From contig NZ_FOQM01000001.1 of NCBI RefSeq assembly GCF_900113735.1, positions 496,001 to 560,000 on the forward strand: a DNA stretch of 64,000 nucleotides. The letters run 5' to 3'. Of the stretch, positions 34,171-46,248 are shown piece by piece (positions within the stretch are counted from its first letter, which is position 1; every line of letters starts with the position of its first letter). The notes beneath the pieces were generated by a model. That model saw nothing but the letters and a program-made list of their open reading frames with translations, did not search any database and was not told where the DNA came from. A program made the position numbers and the translations under genes. The stretch is from Bradyrhizobium sp. Gha. Its GTDB lineage: Bacteria; Pseudomonadota; Alphaproteobacteria; Rhizobiales; Xanthobacteraceae.

Positions 34171-34956
34171 TCAGGTCTCGAAGGTCTGCGCCGCGTGCCA
34201 GGACAAGCCTTCCAGCGTCGTGGTGCGCGGCTTGTATTCGCAGCCGATCCAGCCGCGATAGCCAATCGCGTCGAGATGGCGGAACAGGAAGGGATAATTG
34301 ATCTCGCCGGTGCCCGGTTCATGCCGGCCCGGATTGTCGGCGAGCTGGATGTGCGCGATCTCCGGCAGATATTTCTGCATGGTGCGGGCGAGATCACCCT
34401 CCATGACCTGCATGTGGTAGATGTCGTACTGGACGAACAGATTGCTCGACCGCACCTCGGAGATCAGCTGCACCGCCTGCCCGGTGCCGTTGAGAAAGAA
34501 GCCGGGAATGTCGAGCGTATTGATCGGCTCGACCAGCAGCTTGATGTTCTCGCGCGCCAGCGTCGAGGCCGCGAAACGCAGGTTTCCAACCAGCGTTTCC
34601 TGAAGCTCGCGCGGATCGGCATCCGCAGGCGCGATGCCGACGAGGCAGTTGAGCTGGTCGCAATCGAGCGCCTTGGCATAGTCGATGGCGCGGAAAACGC
34701 CTTCGCGGAATTCGGCAGCGCGATCGGGCATGATCGCGATGCCACGCTCGCCGGCGCCCCAATTTCCGGCGGGCAGATTGTGTAGAACTTGCGTCAACCC
34801 GTGGGCTTCGAGCTGCTCGCGCAACAGCGCCTTGTCGAAATCGTAAGGGAAGAGGTATTCAACCCCGGCAAAGCCTGCCGCCTTGGCCGCAGCGAAGCGG
34901 TCGATGAACGGCATCTCGTTGAACAGCATGGTCAGGTTGGCGGCGAATTTCGGCAT
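34171..34956 (-). CDS. hyi: Hydroxypyruvate isomerase
   Basis: A 261-residue AP-endonuclease-2/TIM-barrel isomerase interconverting hydroxypyruvate and tartronate semialdehyde. It begins MPKFAANLTMLFNEMPFIDR, the typical Hyi start, with metal-ligand Glu/His/Asp in VEPINTLDIPGFFLNGT, FVQYDIYHMQVMEGDL and IQLADNPGRHEPGTGEINYP. It lies between gcl and glxR with 11-bp gaps on both sides, so it is co-transcribed in the glyoxylate operon. Confidence 0.94.
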   Translation of the reverse strand: MPKFAANLTMLFNEMPFIDRFAAAKAAGFAGVEYLFPYDFDKALLREQLEAHGLTQVLHNLPAGNWGAGERGIAIMPDRAAEFREGVFRAIDYAKALDCDQLNCLVGIAPADADPRELQETLVGNLRFAASTLARENIKLLVEPINTLDIPGFFLNGTGQAVQLISEVRSSNLFVQYDIYHMQVMEGDLARTMQKYLPEIAHIQLADNPGRHEPGTGEINYPFLFRHLDAIGYRGWIGCEYKPRTTTLEGLSWHAAQTFET

Positions 34957-34967
34957 GATGCACTCCC

Positions 34968-36752
<1,785 letters not shown>

Positions 36753-36806
36753 ATCGGACCTCGCTCGGTTTAAGTCAGCGAGCAAGATCATCGGGTGCGT
36801 GGAAGC

Positions 36807-36857
36807 CGATCTCAACGAGATCGATTTTATTTTCCACGATGCGGCAGCCGCGGAAAA
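36807..36857. promoter_or_regulatory. Candidate operators upstream of gcl
   Basis: Two inverted repeats lie 55-105 bp before gcl: CGATCTC-AAC-GAGATCG at 36807-36823, and TTTTCC...GGAAAA arms at 36830-36835 and 36852-36857 flanking a GC-rich core. They fall in an AT-rich patch with TTTTATTTTCC. IclR-type regulators control gcl in other bacteria, and one is encoded 2 kb away; assignment to it is speculative. Confidence 0.45.
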
Positions 36858-36904
36858 ACCGCGGCAGTCTCAAGCAGTTAGATCGATAAATACGTGAAAG
36901 AAGA

Positions 36905-38707
36905 TCATTCGAACAGCGGCGCCAGCTCCATCTGCGGCACCAACACGAGGCCCTTGTCGGTAATGCGAATTTCCGGAATCACCGATAGCGGAATCAGATT
37001 GAAGCCCATGTAGGGGATGGTGCAACCCGCCTCCGCCCATTCCTTCTTCAACACCTTGACTTCCTCGGCCACCTCGGTGACGCGCTTGTCGGATAAGAGG
37101 CCGGCGATGGGGAGCGGGACCAGCGCCCTCACCTTGCCATCAGCGACGACGCAGACGCCACCCTGCTGCTCTTTAATCGCCGAGATCGCTAGCTGCATGT
37201 CGGATTCGTTGGTGCCGGCGACGATGATATTGTGGCTGTCATGCCCAACGCTGGAAGCGACCGCGCCGCGCTTCAGGCCAAAATCCTTCAGCAAGCCATA
37301 AGCAACGTTGCCGGCCGACTTGCCGTGCCGTTCGACCACCGTGACGAAGCACATTCCGTAACGCGCAAACAGCGACGGCCAGTCCTTCGCGGGCTCGATC
37401 GCGACTTTCTCGTGAATCAGCGTGATGCCCGGCAGCGCGGTCTTGATCGCATTGACGGTGCAGGCCTTTGCCGGCATTTCCGGCGTCAGCTTCAGCTTGT
37501 CCGGCAGCTTGACGGTGGCGTAGGCCGCCTTGGGATATTGATAGCGCTGCGACAGCGCTCCGTCGAGAAGCGGCGTAATCTTGCCGTGCTCGACCACGGG
37601 CTCACCGCCATACCAGGTGCAATGCGGCTTGAGCTGATCGTCCATCAGCACGAGATCGGCACGGCGGCCGCCGCCGAGCCCGCCGATGTCGCCGTCCATG
37701 TTGAAACGCGTGGCGCCGTGCAGCGAGCCCAGCGACCAGGCCTGCTCCGGCGACATCCCCGCCTTCACGGCCTCGCGCACCACCCAGTCGAGGCCGAACA
37801 GCAGCAGATCGTCGGCATCGCGGTCGTCGGTGCAAACAGCAGTCCGCTTGTGCGATGCCCCAAGCTCGGTGATCGTCCGGATCGCCTGCGGCAACGAATG
37901 CCACGGCGTGGTCGGTGGTCCGCCGCGCAAAAACACCCAGACGCCGGCGTCGAGCAGATCGTCGGCAATGTCGCGGTCGATCGCTTCATGGGTGTCGGTG
38001 ACACCGGAGGCTGCGTAGGCCGCGACGAATTCGCGGCCGTAGACATGGCCGGACACTGGCCGCCCGCGCTTCAAGGCCGCCGCGAGGATAGCGTGGCTGC
38101 GCTCGTCGCCCATAGTCACGGGGACGAAATCCATCTTCTCGCCGAGGGCGACAGCTTCAGGCCAGCGATCGAACAGGCCGGCGATCTTGTCGGGCGTGAG
38201 GTCCCCGCCGGCGGTCTCGAGCTCCGCCGAGGTCGCCGGCACCGTGCTCGGCACCGTCAAGAAGATCGAAAGCGGCGCCTCGCGAGCGTCCTCCAGCATC
38301 GCCTCGACGCCGGCAACGTCCATGACGTTACCGATCTCGTGGCTATCGCAGAAAATCGTGGTGGTGCCGTTCAGCAGCGCGGCCTCGGCGTAGGCGCAGG
38401 CCGTCACCATCGACGATTCGATGTGGATGTGCGGATCGACCAATCCCGGCGCGATGATGCCACCGGCGGCGTCATACAGCGGCACGTCGTTCCACGCCTT
38501 CTTGGCCGTCCCTGACGGCTTCACCGCGGCGATGCGGCCGCCTGATATCCAGACCTCCCGGCCCGGGTGGATCCGCTCCGAATAGGTCGAGAGCACCCGC
38601 GCGCCCGTGATGACAAGGTCGGGCGCGATACGCGCGGAGGCGACATCGGCAAGGCGCCGTGTCATCGTATGCAGTGGCGCGACGGCAAACCGGGTGAGTT
38701 TGGTCAT
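36905..38707 (-). CDS. ade: Adenine deaminase
   Basis: A 600-residue metal-dependent amidohydrolase converting adenine to hypoxanthine and ammonia. Metal-site motifs are [20 protein letters not shown] and [20 protein letters not shown]; the C-terminal domain with [20 protein letters not shown] is characteristic of the Ade family and separates it from other amidohydrolases. Start ATG 38707 has GAGGG upstream. It lies directly upstream of gcl on the same strand, 152 bp apart, consistent with a purine-to-glyoxylate salvage theme. Confidence 0.93.
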   Translation of the reverse strand: MTKLTRFAVAPLHTMTRRLADVASARIAPDLVITGARVLSTYSERIHPGREVWISGGRIAAVKPSGTAKKAWNDVPLYDAAGGIIAPGLVDPHIHIESSMVTACAYAEAALLNGTTTIFCDSHEIGNVMDVAGVEAMLEDAREAPLSIFLTVPSTVPATSAELETAGGDLTPDKIAGLFDRWPEAVALGEKMDFVPVTMGDERSHAILAAALKRGRPVSGHVYGREFVAAYAASGVTDTHEAIDRDIADDLLDAGVWVFLRGGPPTTPWHSLPQAIRTITELGASHKRTAVCTDDRDADDLLLFGLDWVVREAVKAGMSPEQAWSLGSLHGATRFNMDGDIGGLGGGRRADLVLMDDQLKPHCTWYGGEPVVEHGKITPLLDGALSQRYQYPKAAYATVKLPDKLKLTPEMPAKACTVNAIKTALPGITLIHEKVAIEPAKDWPSLFARYGMCFVTVVERHGKSAGNVAYGLLKDFGLKRGAVASSVGHDSHNIIVAGTNESDMQLAISAIKEQQGGVCVVADGKVRALVPLPIAGLLSDKRVTEVAEEVKVLKKEWAEAGCTIPYMGFNLIPLSVIPEIRITDKGLVLVPQMELAPLFE

Positions 38708-38901
38708 TAGAACCCTCGCGTGGCTTTACGCCCCACGATGGTTACGCGCTGCGCCACAGCGGGCAAGCTCAAATATAGCAGCACGCCTGCTTAAGCCGTA
38801 GGCGGCGAACCGCCGGCTGTCCCCGGCCTCGCAGATCTGCGCGGGTTCCGCCTCTCGGCCGTGGTGCAGCGGGGTGCTTGACCCAAATCCGCTCCCTTAG
38901 C

Positions 38902-39741
38902 TCACCCCTGTTTCATCGCTGGCACGACGCCGCCGAGCGCCGCCGTGAGCTCCGCCGCGACCTCCCGCACCACGCGGCCGATCTCCGGCAGCCGCGCGTC
39001 GGTGATGCGGCTGGTCATCCCGGACACCGAGATTGCGGCGAGCGGCTCAGCGAGCGCACTATAGACGACGGCGGCGACGCAACGCAGACCGATCTCCGCC
39101 TCCTCGTCGTCAATCGCAAATCCCTGTTTGCGAACCGTTGCGAGCTCCTTGAACAGATCGCCCGGTCGCACGATGGATTTTTCTGTCAACCTTGGCATGC
39201 CGTGATGGCGAATGACGGCGCTGACGTCCTCGTCGGAATAGGTCGCGAGCACCGCCTTGCCGACGCCCGATGTCACCATCGCGACACGGCCGCCGACCTT
39301 GGTCAGCGAGCGCATGATCTCGCGGCTCTCCATGCGGGTCAGCACGATGATGAACTCGTCGTCGACCACAGCGAGATTGGCGGTCTCGCGGGTGAGATCG
39401 CGCAGCTTTCGCAAATAGGGAATCGCCTGCGCGCTAAAATTGCGCCGCCGCGCAAAGCTTGCGCCCACGGTAAAGCTGCGCACGCCGACATGCCATTTGG
39501 ATTCGACGCGGTCGAACTGCACGAAGCGGCGGCTTTCCAGCGTCGCCAGCAGGCGATGCACCGTCGAGGCCGACAGGCCGGTGCGGACGGCGAGATCGCT
39601 GAGGCGATAGCCTTCGTCGTCCTCAGCCAGCGTCTCCAAGATCGACAGCGCGCGGTCGACGGATTGCACGCCGCCGTCCCGGTCGGCCTCGGATGCCGAT
39701 CGTGGCTCGATGGATTTACGCCGGATCACGTTCTTGCCCAT
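38902..39741 (-). CDS. IclR family transcriptional regulator
   Basis: A 279-residue regulator with an N-terminal IclR winged helix (VQSVDRALSILETLAEDDEG, LAVRTGLSASTVHRLLATLE) and a C-terminal effector domain (GVGKAVLATYSDEDVSAVI, GLRCVAAVVYSALAEPLAAI). I place the start at ATG 39741 (MGKNVIRRKS) because GCAGGT lies 6 bp upstream; the in-frame ATG at 39768 is itself part of an intergenic repeat arm. It may regulate ade or the gcl operon; no operator evidence ties it to either. Confidence 0.86.
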   Translation of the reverse strand: MGKNVIRRKSIEPRSASEADRDGGVQSVDRALSILETLAEDDEGYRLSDLAVRTGLSASTVHRLLATLESRRFVQFDRVESKWHVGVRSFTVGASFARRRNFSAQAIPYLRKLRDLTRETANLAVVDDEFIIVLTRMESREIMRSLTKVGGRVAMVTSGVGKAVLATYSDEDVSAVIRHHGMPRLTEKSIVRPGDLFKELATVRKQGFAIDDEEAEIGLRCVAAVVYSALAEPLAAISVSGMTSRITDARLPEIGRVVREVAAELTAALGGVVPAMKQG

Positions 39742-39763
39742 CGCGACCTGCCGCTTGGTTGGC

Positions 39764-39862
39764 GTCATTCCGGGGCGCGCATGAGCGCGAACGGTGGTGC
39801 GCAGTTGCGCACCTGAGAATCTCGAGATCCCGGGTCGACGCTTCGCGACGCCCCGGGATGAC
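39764..39862. repeat. GTCATTCCGGGG...CCCCGGGATGAC intergenic repeat
   Basis: A long imperfect inverted element whose outer arms are GTCATTCCGGGGCG and CGCCCCGGGATGAC, with an inner GAATCTCGAGATCCCGGGTC segment shared with the repeat at 62695-62773. It fills the gap between the IclR and acyl-CoA synthetase genes. Confidence 0.75.
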
Positions 39863-39875
39863 GGGAGAGTTTAGC

Positions 39876-42005
39876 TCAGAGCAGGCCCGCGCCGCGGGCC
39901 CATTTGTACTTGGCACCGAGCACTTCGACCGGAAGCTCGGTCGAGTAAGCATAGGCCGGGATGCCGTTCTGGTAGAGATATTCGGCGGCTTCCTCGACCT
40001 CGACGTCGCCGGCGAGCGAGGCGACGATCGGCTTCACGAAGCCCTTGGCCTCCATCTCCTTCTTCACCTCGACCATGTTGCGGGCGAACACCATCGGCGG
40101 CGTGACGATGGTGTGCCAGTAGCCAAGGATCAGCGAGTGGATGCGCTCGTCCGACAGACCGAGCTTCACCGTGTTGACATAGGTGATCGGCGGCTCGCCG
40201 CCGGTGATATCCACAGGATTTCCAGCAGCGCCAAACGGCGGGATGAACTTGCGGAAGGCCGCATCGAGATCCGGCGGCATCGACATCAGCGACAGGCCGT
40301 TGTCGACGCAGGAATCCGACAGCAGCACGCCCGAGCCACCGGCACCGGTGATGATCAGCACGTTCTCGCCCTTCGGCGTCGGCAGCACCGGCACGCCGCG
40401 GGCAAATTCGAGCAGCTGACGCAAGCTGCGCGCACGGATCACGCCCGATTGCGCCAGCACGTCCTCATAGATCTTGTCGTTACCCGCCAGCGCGCCGGTG
40501 TGCGACGAGGCCGCCTTCGCGCCCGCCGAGGTGCGGCCGGCCTTGAGCACGACGACCGGCTTCTTCTTGGAGACGCGCTTGGCGGCTTCCGCAAAGGCGC
40601 GGCCGTCCTTGAGGTCTTCGCAGTGCTGCGCGATCAGGTTGGTGTTCGGATCCTGCTCGAAGAAGGCGAGCAGATCGTCCTCGTCGATATCGGACTTGTT
40701 GCCGAGGCCGACGATCGCCGACACACCCATTTTCGCCGAGCGCGAAAAACCGATGATGGCCATGCCGATGCCGCCCGACTGCGACGAAAGCGCTGCGTGC
40801 CCTTTGACGTCGTACGCCGTGCAGAAGGTCGCGCACAGATTCGCCGGCGTATAATAGAAGCCGTAAATGTTCGGCCCCATCAGGCGGATGTCGTACTTCT
40901 TGCCGACCTCGACGATCTCGGCCTGGAGTTCCGGCGCGCCGGCCTCCGCGAAGCCCGACGGGATCAGTACCGCGCCCGGGATTTTCTTCTCACCGCATTC
41001 GGTAAGCGCCGCCGCCACGAGCTTGGCGGGGATTGCGAACACCGCAGTGTCGATCACGCCAGGCACGTCCTTGACGCTCTTGTACGCCTTGTAGCCGAGG
41101 ATCTCGGACGCCTTGGGGTGGATCGGATAAATCTCGCCCTTGTAGCCGCCGTTGATGAGGTTCTTCATCACGGAGTTGCCGATCTTGCCGTCCTCAGCGG
41201 AGGCGCCGACCACGGCGACCGCCTTCGGCTGCATGATGCGGCTCATGGCTGCGACAATCTCTTCGGTCGGACGCGGCTTCGGCTTCGGCACATAGGCGAA
41301 GTCGACGACGATGCGCACGTCGGCCGCGATCGCGTCCTTCGCGGTGGCGAAAACAGGGTTGAGGTCGAGCTCGACGATCTCAGGGAAATCGGTGACAAGT
41401 TGCGAGACCTTGACGATGACGTCGGCAAGCGCCGTGCGGTTCACCGGCTCGCCGCCGCGCACGCCCTTCAAAATTTCGTGTGCCTGGATGCCATCGAGCA
41501 TCGACAGCGCGTCCTCCTTCGTCGCGGGCGCCAGGCGGAAGGTGATGTCCTTGAGCACTTCAACCAGCACGCCGCCGAGGCCGAAGGCGACCAGCTTGCC
41601 AAACGAGCCGTCGGTGATCGAACCGACGATGACCTCGGTGCCGCCCGCCAACATCTGCTGCACCTGGATGCCCTCGATCTTGGCGTCCGCCTTGTACTTC
41701 TTGGCGTTGCCAAGAATGGTCTCGTAGGCCTTCTCGGCATCCTGTGCCGTCTTGACGCCGACGATGACGCCGCCGGCCTCGGTCTTGTGGAGAATGTCCG
41801 GCGAGACGATCTTCATGACGACCGGGAAGCCCATCGAGGACGCCATCTGGCCCGCCTCGCCCGCCGATTTCGCCACGCCCTCCTTCGGCACCGGAATGCC
41901 ATAGGCGTCGCAGACGACCTTGCCTTCCGGCGCGGTCAGGCTGGTGCGGTTGTCGGCCTTGACCTGGTCAAGGACCTTGCGGACGACGTCTTTGGAATTG
42001 GACAT
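39876..42005 (-). CDS. NDP-forming acyl-CoA synthetase (acetate--CoA ligase family), oxalate locus
   Basis: A 709-residue fused acyl-CoA synthetase. Residues 1-235 form an ATP-grasp half (VVMKIVSPDILHKTEAGGVI, VELDLNPVFA). Residues from about 240 form the CoA-binding Rossmann half (AVAVVGASAEDGKIGNSVMK), followed by ligase domains with the phospho-His motif ASSHTGALAG. The common GPNxLG loop reads GPNIYG. It is divergent from the GntR regulator, and both promoters carry the 17-bp oxalate-locus element, so it probably activates oxalate, formate or another locus intermediate to its CoA ester. GGGAG precedes ATG 42005. Confidence 0.88.
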   Translation of the reverse strand: MSNSKDVVRKVLDQVKADNRTSLTAPEGKVVCDAYGIPVPKEGVAKSAGEAGQMASSMGFPVVMKIVSPDILHKTEAGGVIVGVKTAQDAEKAYETILGNAKKYKADAKIEGIQVQQMLAGGTEVIVGSITDGSFGKLVAFGLGGVLVEVLKDITFRLAPATKEDALSMLDGIQAHEILKGVRGGEPVNRTALADVIVKVSQLVTDFPEIVELDLNPVFATAKDAIAADVRIVVDFAYVPKPKPRPTEEIVAAMSRIMQPKAVAVVGASAEDGKIGNSVMKNLINGGYKGEIYPIHPKASEILGYKAYKSVKDVPGVIDTAVFAIPAKLVAAALTECGEKKIPGAVLIPSGFAEAGAPELQAEIVEVGKKYDIRLMGPNIYGFYYTPANLCATFCTAYDVKGHAALSSQSGGIGMAIIGFSRSAKMGVSAIVGLGNKSDIDEDDLLAFFEQDPNTNLIAQHCEDLKDGRAFAEAAKRVSKKKPVVVLKAGRTSAGAKAASSHTGALAGNDKIYEDVLAQSGVIRARSLRQLLEFARGVPVLPTPKGENVLIITGAGGSGVLLSDSCVDNGLSLMSMPPDLDAAFRKFIPPFGAAGNPVDITGGEPPITYVNTVKLGLSDERIHSLILGYWHTIVTPPMVFARNMVEVKKEMEAKGFVKPIVASLAGDVEVEEAAEYLYQNGIPAYAYSTELPVEVLGAKYKWARGAGLL

Positions 42006-42157
42006 GAGCTTCTCCCTTGACCTTCACTTCTTGCTTGGCAAAGCGCGCGTAACGCGGCTGCCGTTATCTGCCGTCGACGCGCTCTGTTCCCTCCAGCGGA
42101 ACGGAACGGCGAAATGCCTTGATTAATCGCCAGCCCTGGACCAAAAACGGCTAGCGA

Positions 42158-42174
42158 TGGCATTTGGTATGCCA
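42158..42174. promoter_or_regulatory. Oxalate-locus 17-bp operator, copy 1 (TGGCATTTGGTATGCCA)
   Basis: TGGCAT-TT-GGTATGCCA is nearly palindromic and differs from copy 2 at one base. It lies 153 bp before the acyl-CoA synthetase start and overlaps the region where a -10 would fall for that gene. FadR/VanR-type GntR proteins bind TGGTATACCA-like sites, and such a protein is encoded next door. Confidence 0.7.
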
Positions 42175-42238
42175 GAAGCCAACTTGTCAAGTCACAGCAC
42201 CCTCCAGAACGCCGCAAAAAATAGCCGGCTTGACATTC

Positions 42239-42255
42239 TGGCATGTGGTATGCCA
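42239..42255. promoter_or_regulatory. Oxalate-locus 17-bp operator, copy 2 (TGGCATGTGGTATGCCA)
   Basis: It is placed 9 bp after the start of a TTGACA hexamer and 57 bp before the gntR GTG, between the expected -35 and transcription start. This is a repression geometry and suggests autoregulation. Confidence 0.7.
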
Positions 42256-42311
42256 AAAACTTTCCTGCAAATATTCCTGTAAAAGACGACTCCCACTGGA
42301 GGAGAATCGTC

Positions 42312-43043
42312 GTGTCACTGCAGAAAACAACCAAGGCGTTGCCGAACATGGCCGAGGCAGACATCGCAATCGTTCGTATTGCCCCGGAGAGCAGCTTCAA
42401 GAACAAGGCGTATGACGCCTTGAAGGAAGCCATCCTCAGGATGGACATCTACTCGACGCCCGAACCGGTGATGCTGGACGAGCGCGCACTGTCCGAACGC
42501 CTGGGCGTCAGCCGTACCCCGATCCGCGAAGCCATCGCGATGCTGGAGCAGGACGGTTTCGTGAAGACCGTGCCGCGCCGCGGCATCATGGTGGTACGAA
42601 GGACCAAGAGCGAGATCGTCGACATGATCCGCGCCTGGGCGGCGTTGGAGAGCATGGCGGCGCGCCTCATCACCACCACCGCTCGCAAGAAGGACATCTC
42701 GGCGCTGCGCGACTTCTTCAAGGACTTCGGCAAGGACCGCCTGCCCGAGGACCACGTCGAGGAATATTCGCGCGCCAACATCGCCTTCCACCAGTCGCTG
42801 ATCTCGTTGTCGGAATCCCCTGTTCTTGTCGATCTCACCAACGACCTGCTGCTGCACGTGCGCGGGTATCGCCAGCTGACCATCGGCCGCAAGGACCGCA
42901 TCGCGGTGTCGCTGCCCGAGCATCTTGCCATGATCGAGGCGCTGGAAGCGCGCGACACCGAACTCGCCGAGAAGCGCGCCCGCGACCACACCCTTGGGCT
43001 TGCCGCTTACGTCGAAGAGCACGGTCAGGAACTGTTCACGTAA
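42312..43043 (+). CDS. GntR family regulator (FadR/FCD) of the oxalate locus
   Basis: A 243-residue regulator with an N-terminal winged helix (SFKNKAYDALKEAILRMDIY, LSERLGVSRTPIREAIAMLE) and an FCD domain (MIRAWAALESMAARLI, IAFHQSLISLSESPVLVDLT, LPEHLAMIEALEARD). GTG 42312 has GGAGG about 9 bp upstream, and the preceding in-frame ATG lies inside the operator, so GTG is the start. It is followed within 75 bp by oxc. I infer that it binds the 17-bp elements in this window and senses oxalate, oxalyl-CoA or formyl-CoA. Confidence 0.9.
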   Translation: MSLQKTTKALPNMAEADIAIVRIAPESSFKNKAYDALKEAILRMDIYSTPEPVMLDERALSERLGVSRTPIREAIAMLEQDGFVKTVPRRGIMVVRRTKSEIVDMIRAWAALESMAARLITTTARKKDISALRDFFKDFGKDRLPEDHVEEYSRANIAFHQSLISLSESPVLVDLTNDLLLHVRGYRQLTIGRKDRIAVSLPEHLAMIEALEARDTELAEKRARDHTLGLAAYVEEHGQELFT

Positions 43044-43118
43044 CTCTTCACCTAGCAAACATTCACCAGAAGGGCGAAGCACTCGCCCCGCTATCCTGAC
43101 ACCAGGGAGACAAGGCCC

Positions 43119-44852
43119 ATGCTGAACACCGCGACCAAGTCCGAAGCACCGGGCACCGAGCAGGAACTGACGGATGGCTTTCATCTCGTCATCGACGCGC
43201 TCAAGCTGAACGGCATCAACACCATCTACAATGTGCCGGGCATCCCGATCACCGATTTGGGCCGCATGGCGCAGGCTGCGGGCATTCGCGTGATTTCCTT
43301 CCGTCACGAGCAGAACGCCGGCTACGCCGCAGGCATCGCCGGCTATCTCACCAAGAAGCCCGGCGTCTGCCTCACGGTGTCAGCGCCCGGCTTCCTCAAC
43401 GGTCTCACCGCGCTCGCCCACGCCACCACCAACTGCTACCCGATGATCCTGGTCTCGGGCTCTTCCGAGCGCGAAATCGTCGACCTCCAGCAGGGCGACT
43501 ATGAAGAGATGGACCAGCTCGCGATTGCAAAGCCGCTGTGCAAGGCGGCCTATCGCGTGCTGCACGCCCAAGACATCGGCATCGCTTTTGCCCGCGCGAT
43601 CCGCGCCGCGGTTTCGGGCCGTCCGGGCGGCGTCTATCTCGATCTGCCGGCAAAATTGTTCGGCCAGGTGATGAGCGCCGATGCCGGCCAGAAGTCGCTG
43701 GTCAAGGTGATCGACGCGGCGCCGGCGCAGATTCCCTCGCCCGCTTCGGTCAAGCGCGCGCTTGATGTTCTGAAGAACGCGAAGCGTCCGCTCATCATCC
43801 TCGGCAAGGGCGCGGCCTATGCGCAGGCCGATGAAGAGATCAGGAGCTTCGTCGAAAAGAGCGGCGTGCCGTTCCTCCCGATGAGCATGGCCAAAGGCCT
43901 CCTGCCCGACACGCATCCGCAATGCGCCGGCGCTGCGCGCTCGACGGTGCTGAAGGATTCCGACGTCGTCATGCTGATCGGCGCGCGGTTGAACTGGCTG
44001 CTCTCGCACGGCAAGGGCAAGAGCTGGGGAGAAGCTCCGAAGAAGTTCATCCAGGTCGACATCGAGCCGAAGGAAATGGACTCCAACGTCGAGATCGTCG
44101 CGCCCGTCGTCGGCGACATCGGTTCGGTGGTCTCCGCCTTCAATCAGGCAATCGCCTCGGGCTGGACGGCGCCGCCCGCCGAATGGACGAAGGCGATCGC
44201 GACCAAGCGCGACGAGAACGTCGCCAAGATGGCGCCGAAGCTCATGAACAACAAATCGCCGATGGACTATCACGGCGCGCTCGGCGTTCTGAAGAACGTG
44301 ATCAAGGATCATCCCGAAGCGATCCTCGTCAACGAAGGCGCCAACACGCTCGACCTCGCCCGCGGCGTCATCGACATGTACCGCCCGCGCAAGCGTCTCG
44401 ACGTCGGCACCTGGGGCGTCATGGGCATCGGCATGGGCCAGGCGATTGCGGCTGCGCTCGAGACCGGCCATCCCGTGCTGGCGGTTGAAGGCGACTCGGC
44501 CTTCGGCTTCTCCGGCATGGAGGTCGAGACGATCTGCCGCTACAACCTTCCGATCTGCGTCGTCATCTTCAACAATGACGGCATCTACCGCGGCACCGAC
44601 GTCAACGGTGCCAACGCCGATCCGGCAACGACGGTGTTCGTCAAGGGCGCGCGTTACGACAAGATGATGGAAGCCTTCGGCGGCGTCGGCGTGAATGCGA
44701 CCTCACCGGACGAGCTCAAGCGCGCCGTGGTCGAGGCGATGGCGTCACGCAAGCCGACGCTGATCAACGCGGTGATCGATCCGGCCGCGGGTTCCGAGAG
44801 CGGCCGCATCGGCAACCTCAATCCGCAGAGCGTTCTGCAGAAGAAGAAGTAA
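43119..44852 (+). CDS. oxc: Oxalyl-CoA decarboxylase
   Basis: A 577-residue TPP enzyme converting oxalyl-CoA to formyl-CoA and CO2. The TPP-activating Glu lies in [40 protein letters not shown] and the C-terminal [40 protein letters not shown] and [14 protein letters not shown] are diagnostic of Oxc. Length matches the Oxalobacter enzyme family. AGGGAGA precedes ATG 43119. It is followed by frc, completing the CoA cycle of oxalate breakdown. Confidence 0.96.
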   Translation: MLNTATKSEAPGTEQELTDGFHLVIDALKLNGINTIYNVPGIPITDLGRMAQAAGIRVISFRHEQNAGYAAGIAGYLTKKPGVCLTVSAPGFLNGLTALAHATTNCYPMILVSGSSEREIVDLQQGDYEEMDQLAIAKPLCKAAYRVLHAQDIGIAFARAIRAAVSGRPGGVYLDLPAKLFGQVMSADAGQKSLVKVIDAAPAQIPSPASVKRALDVLKNAKRPLIILGKGAAYAQADEEIRSFVEKSGVPFLPMSMAKGLLPDTHPQCAGAARSTVLKDSDVVMLIGARLNWLLSHGKGKSWGEAPKKFIQVDIEPKEMDSNVEIVAPVVGDIGSVVSAFNQAIASGWTAPPAEWTKAIATKRDENVAKMAPKLMNNKSPMDYHGALGVLKNVIKDHPEAILVNEGANTLDLARGVIDMYRPRKRLDVGTWGVMGIGMGQAIAAALETGHPVLAVEGDSAFGFSGMEVETICRYNLPICVVIFNNDGIYRGTDVNGANADPATTVFVKGARYDKMMEAFGGVGVNATSPDELKRAVVEAMASRKPTLINAVIDPAAGSESGRIGNLNPQSVLQKKK

Positions 44853-44915
44853 GTCCTCCCCTTCAACCCTTATTCCCTGTGGTTTGCAGGGGTAGACAGA
44901 GTACGGAGCAACATC

Positions 44916-46193
44916 ATGACCAAGGCGCTCAAGGGCGTTCGCATTCTCGACTTCACCCACGTCCAGTCAGGGCCGACCTGCACGCAGCTGCTGGCATGGT
45001 TCGGCGCCGACGTGATCAAGGTGGAACGCCCGGGCGTGGGTGACATCACCCGCGGCCAGCTGCAGGACATCCCGAACGTGGACAGCCTGTATTTCACCAT
45101 GCTCAACCACAACAAGCGCTCGATCACGCTCGACACCAAGAACCCCAAGGGCAAGGAAGTCCTGACCGAGCTGATCAAGAAGTGCGACGTGCTGGTCGAG
45201 AATTTCGGCCCCGGCGTGCTCGACCGCATGGGCTTCCCCTGGGAGAAGATCCAGGCGATCAACCCGAAGATGATCGTCGCGTCGATCAAGGGCTTCGGCC
45301 CGGGACCGTACGAAGACTGCAAGGTCTATGAGAACGTCGCGCAATGCACCGGCGGCGCCGCCTCGACCACCGGCTTCCGCGATGGCCTTCCGCTCGTCAC
45401 CGGCGCGCAGATCGGCGACAGCGGCACCGGCCTGCATCTGGCGCTCGGCATCGTCACCGCGCTCTATCAGCGTACGCATTCGGGCAAGGGCCAGCGCGTC
45501 ACGGCTGCGATGCAGGATGGCGTGCTCAACCTCGCCCGCGTCAAGCTGCGCGACCAGCAGCGCCTCGCCCACGGCCCGCTCAAGGAGTACAGCCAGTTCG
45601 GCGAAGGCATTCCGTTCGGCGATGCCGTGCCGCGCGCCGGCAATGACTCCGGCGGCGGCCAGCCCGGCCGCATCCTGAAGTGCAAGGGCTGGGAGACCGA
45701 TCCCAACGCCTACATTTACTTCATCACCCAGGCGCCGGTCTGGGAAAAGATCTGCGACGTGATCGGCGAGCCGACCTGGAAGACCGATCCGAATTATGCC
45801 AAGCCGGCGGCGCGCCTGCCGCGCCTGAACGAGATCTTCGCCCGCATCGAACAGTGGACGATGACGAAGACGAAGTTCGAGGCGATGGAGATCCTCAACA
45901 AGGACGACATTCCGTGCGGCCCGATTCTGTCGATGAAGGAGATCGCCGAGGACCAGTCGCTGCGCGCGACCGGCACCGTGGTCGAGGTCGATCACCCCAC
46001 CCGCGGCAAGTACATCTCCGTCGGCAACCCGATCAAGCTGTCGGATAGCCCGGCCGAGGTCACCCGCTCTCCGCTGCTCGGCGAGCACACCGACGAGATC
46101 CTGCGCAGCGTGCTCGGCTTCAGCGACCACCAGGTCGCCGACATCCACAAGTCCGGCGCACTCGACCCGCCGCAGAAGCAGGCTGCCGAGTAA
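44916..46193 (+). CDS. frc: Formyl-CoA transferase
   Basis: A 425-residue class III CoA-transferase that moves CoA from formyl-CoA to oxalate, releasing formate. It begins [20 protein letters not shown], with [17 protein letters not shown], the catalytic Asp in [18 protein letters not shown] and the glycine-rich loop [20 protein letters not shown], which resembles the mobile tetraglycine loop of Frc. The start is 63 bp after oxc. A strong rho-independent terminator follows the stop by 25 bp, so oxc-frc is one unit. Confidence 0.96.
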   Translation: MTKALKGVRILDFTHVQSGPTCTQLLAWFGADVIKVERPGVGDITRGQLQDIPNVDSLYFTMLNHNKRSITLDTKNPKGKEVLTELIKKCDVLVENFGPGVLDRMGFPWEKIQAINPKMIVASIKGFGPGPYEDCKVYENVAQCTGGAASTTGFRDGLPLVTGAQIGDSGTGLHLALGIVTALYQRTHSGKGQRVTAAMQDGVLNLARVKLRDQQRLAHGPLKEYSQFGEGIPFGDAVPRAGNDSGGGQPGRILKCKGWETDPNAYIYFITQAPVWEKICDVIGEPTWKTDPNYAKPAARLPRLNEIFARIEQWTMTKTKFEAMEILNKDDIPCGPILSMKEIAEDQSLRATGTVVEVDHPTRGKYISVGNPIKLSDSPAEVTRSPLLGEHTDEILRSVLGFSDHQVADIHKSGALDPPQKQAAE

Positions 46194-46217
46194 AGCGGCG
46201 CCGCTTCGGCCAAGACG

Positions 46218-46248
46218 AAAGGGCCGCCTTCCGGGCGGCCCTTTTTTT
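46218..46248 (+). terminator. Rho-independent terminator after frc
   Basis: A GGGCCGCC/GGGCGGCCC stem with a TTCC loop is followed by seven T residues. This textbook intrinsic terminator sits 25 bp past the frc stop. Confidence 0.92.

Larger units (their letters stand above)
42006..42311. promoter_or_regulatory. Divergent promoter region of the oxalate acyl-CoA synthetase and gntR genes
   Basis: A 306-bp gap without a gene. It has a TTGACA hexamer on each strand (42230-42235 on +; complement at 42185-42190) and, just downstream of each, a copy of a 17-bp palindromic element (42239-42255 and 42158-42174). This back-to-back layout suggests that one repressor closes both promoters. Confidence 0.65.

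Noticed and set aside
39693-42020. A 775-codon open frame on the plus strand opposite the acyl-CoA synthetase
   Set aside because: It mirrors the synthetase gene and reads as low-complexity His/Arg/Asp/Leu-rich sequence without motifs.
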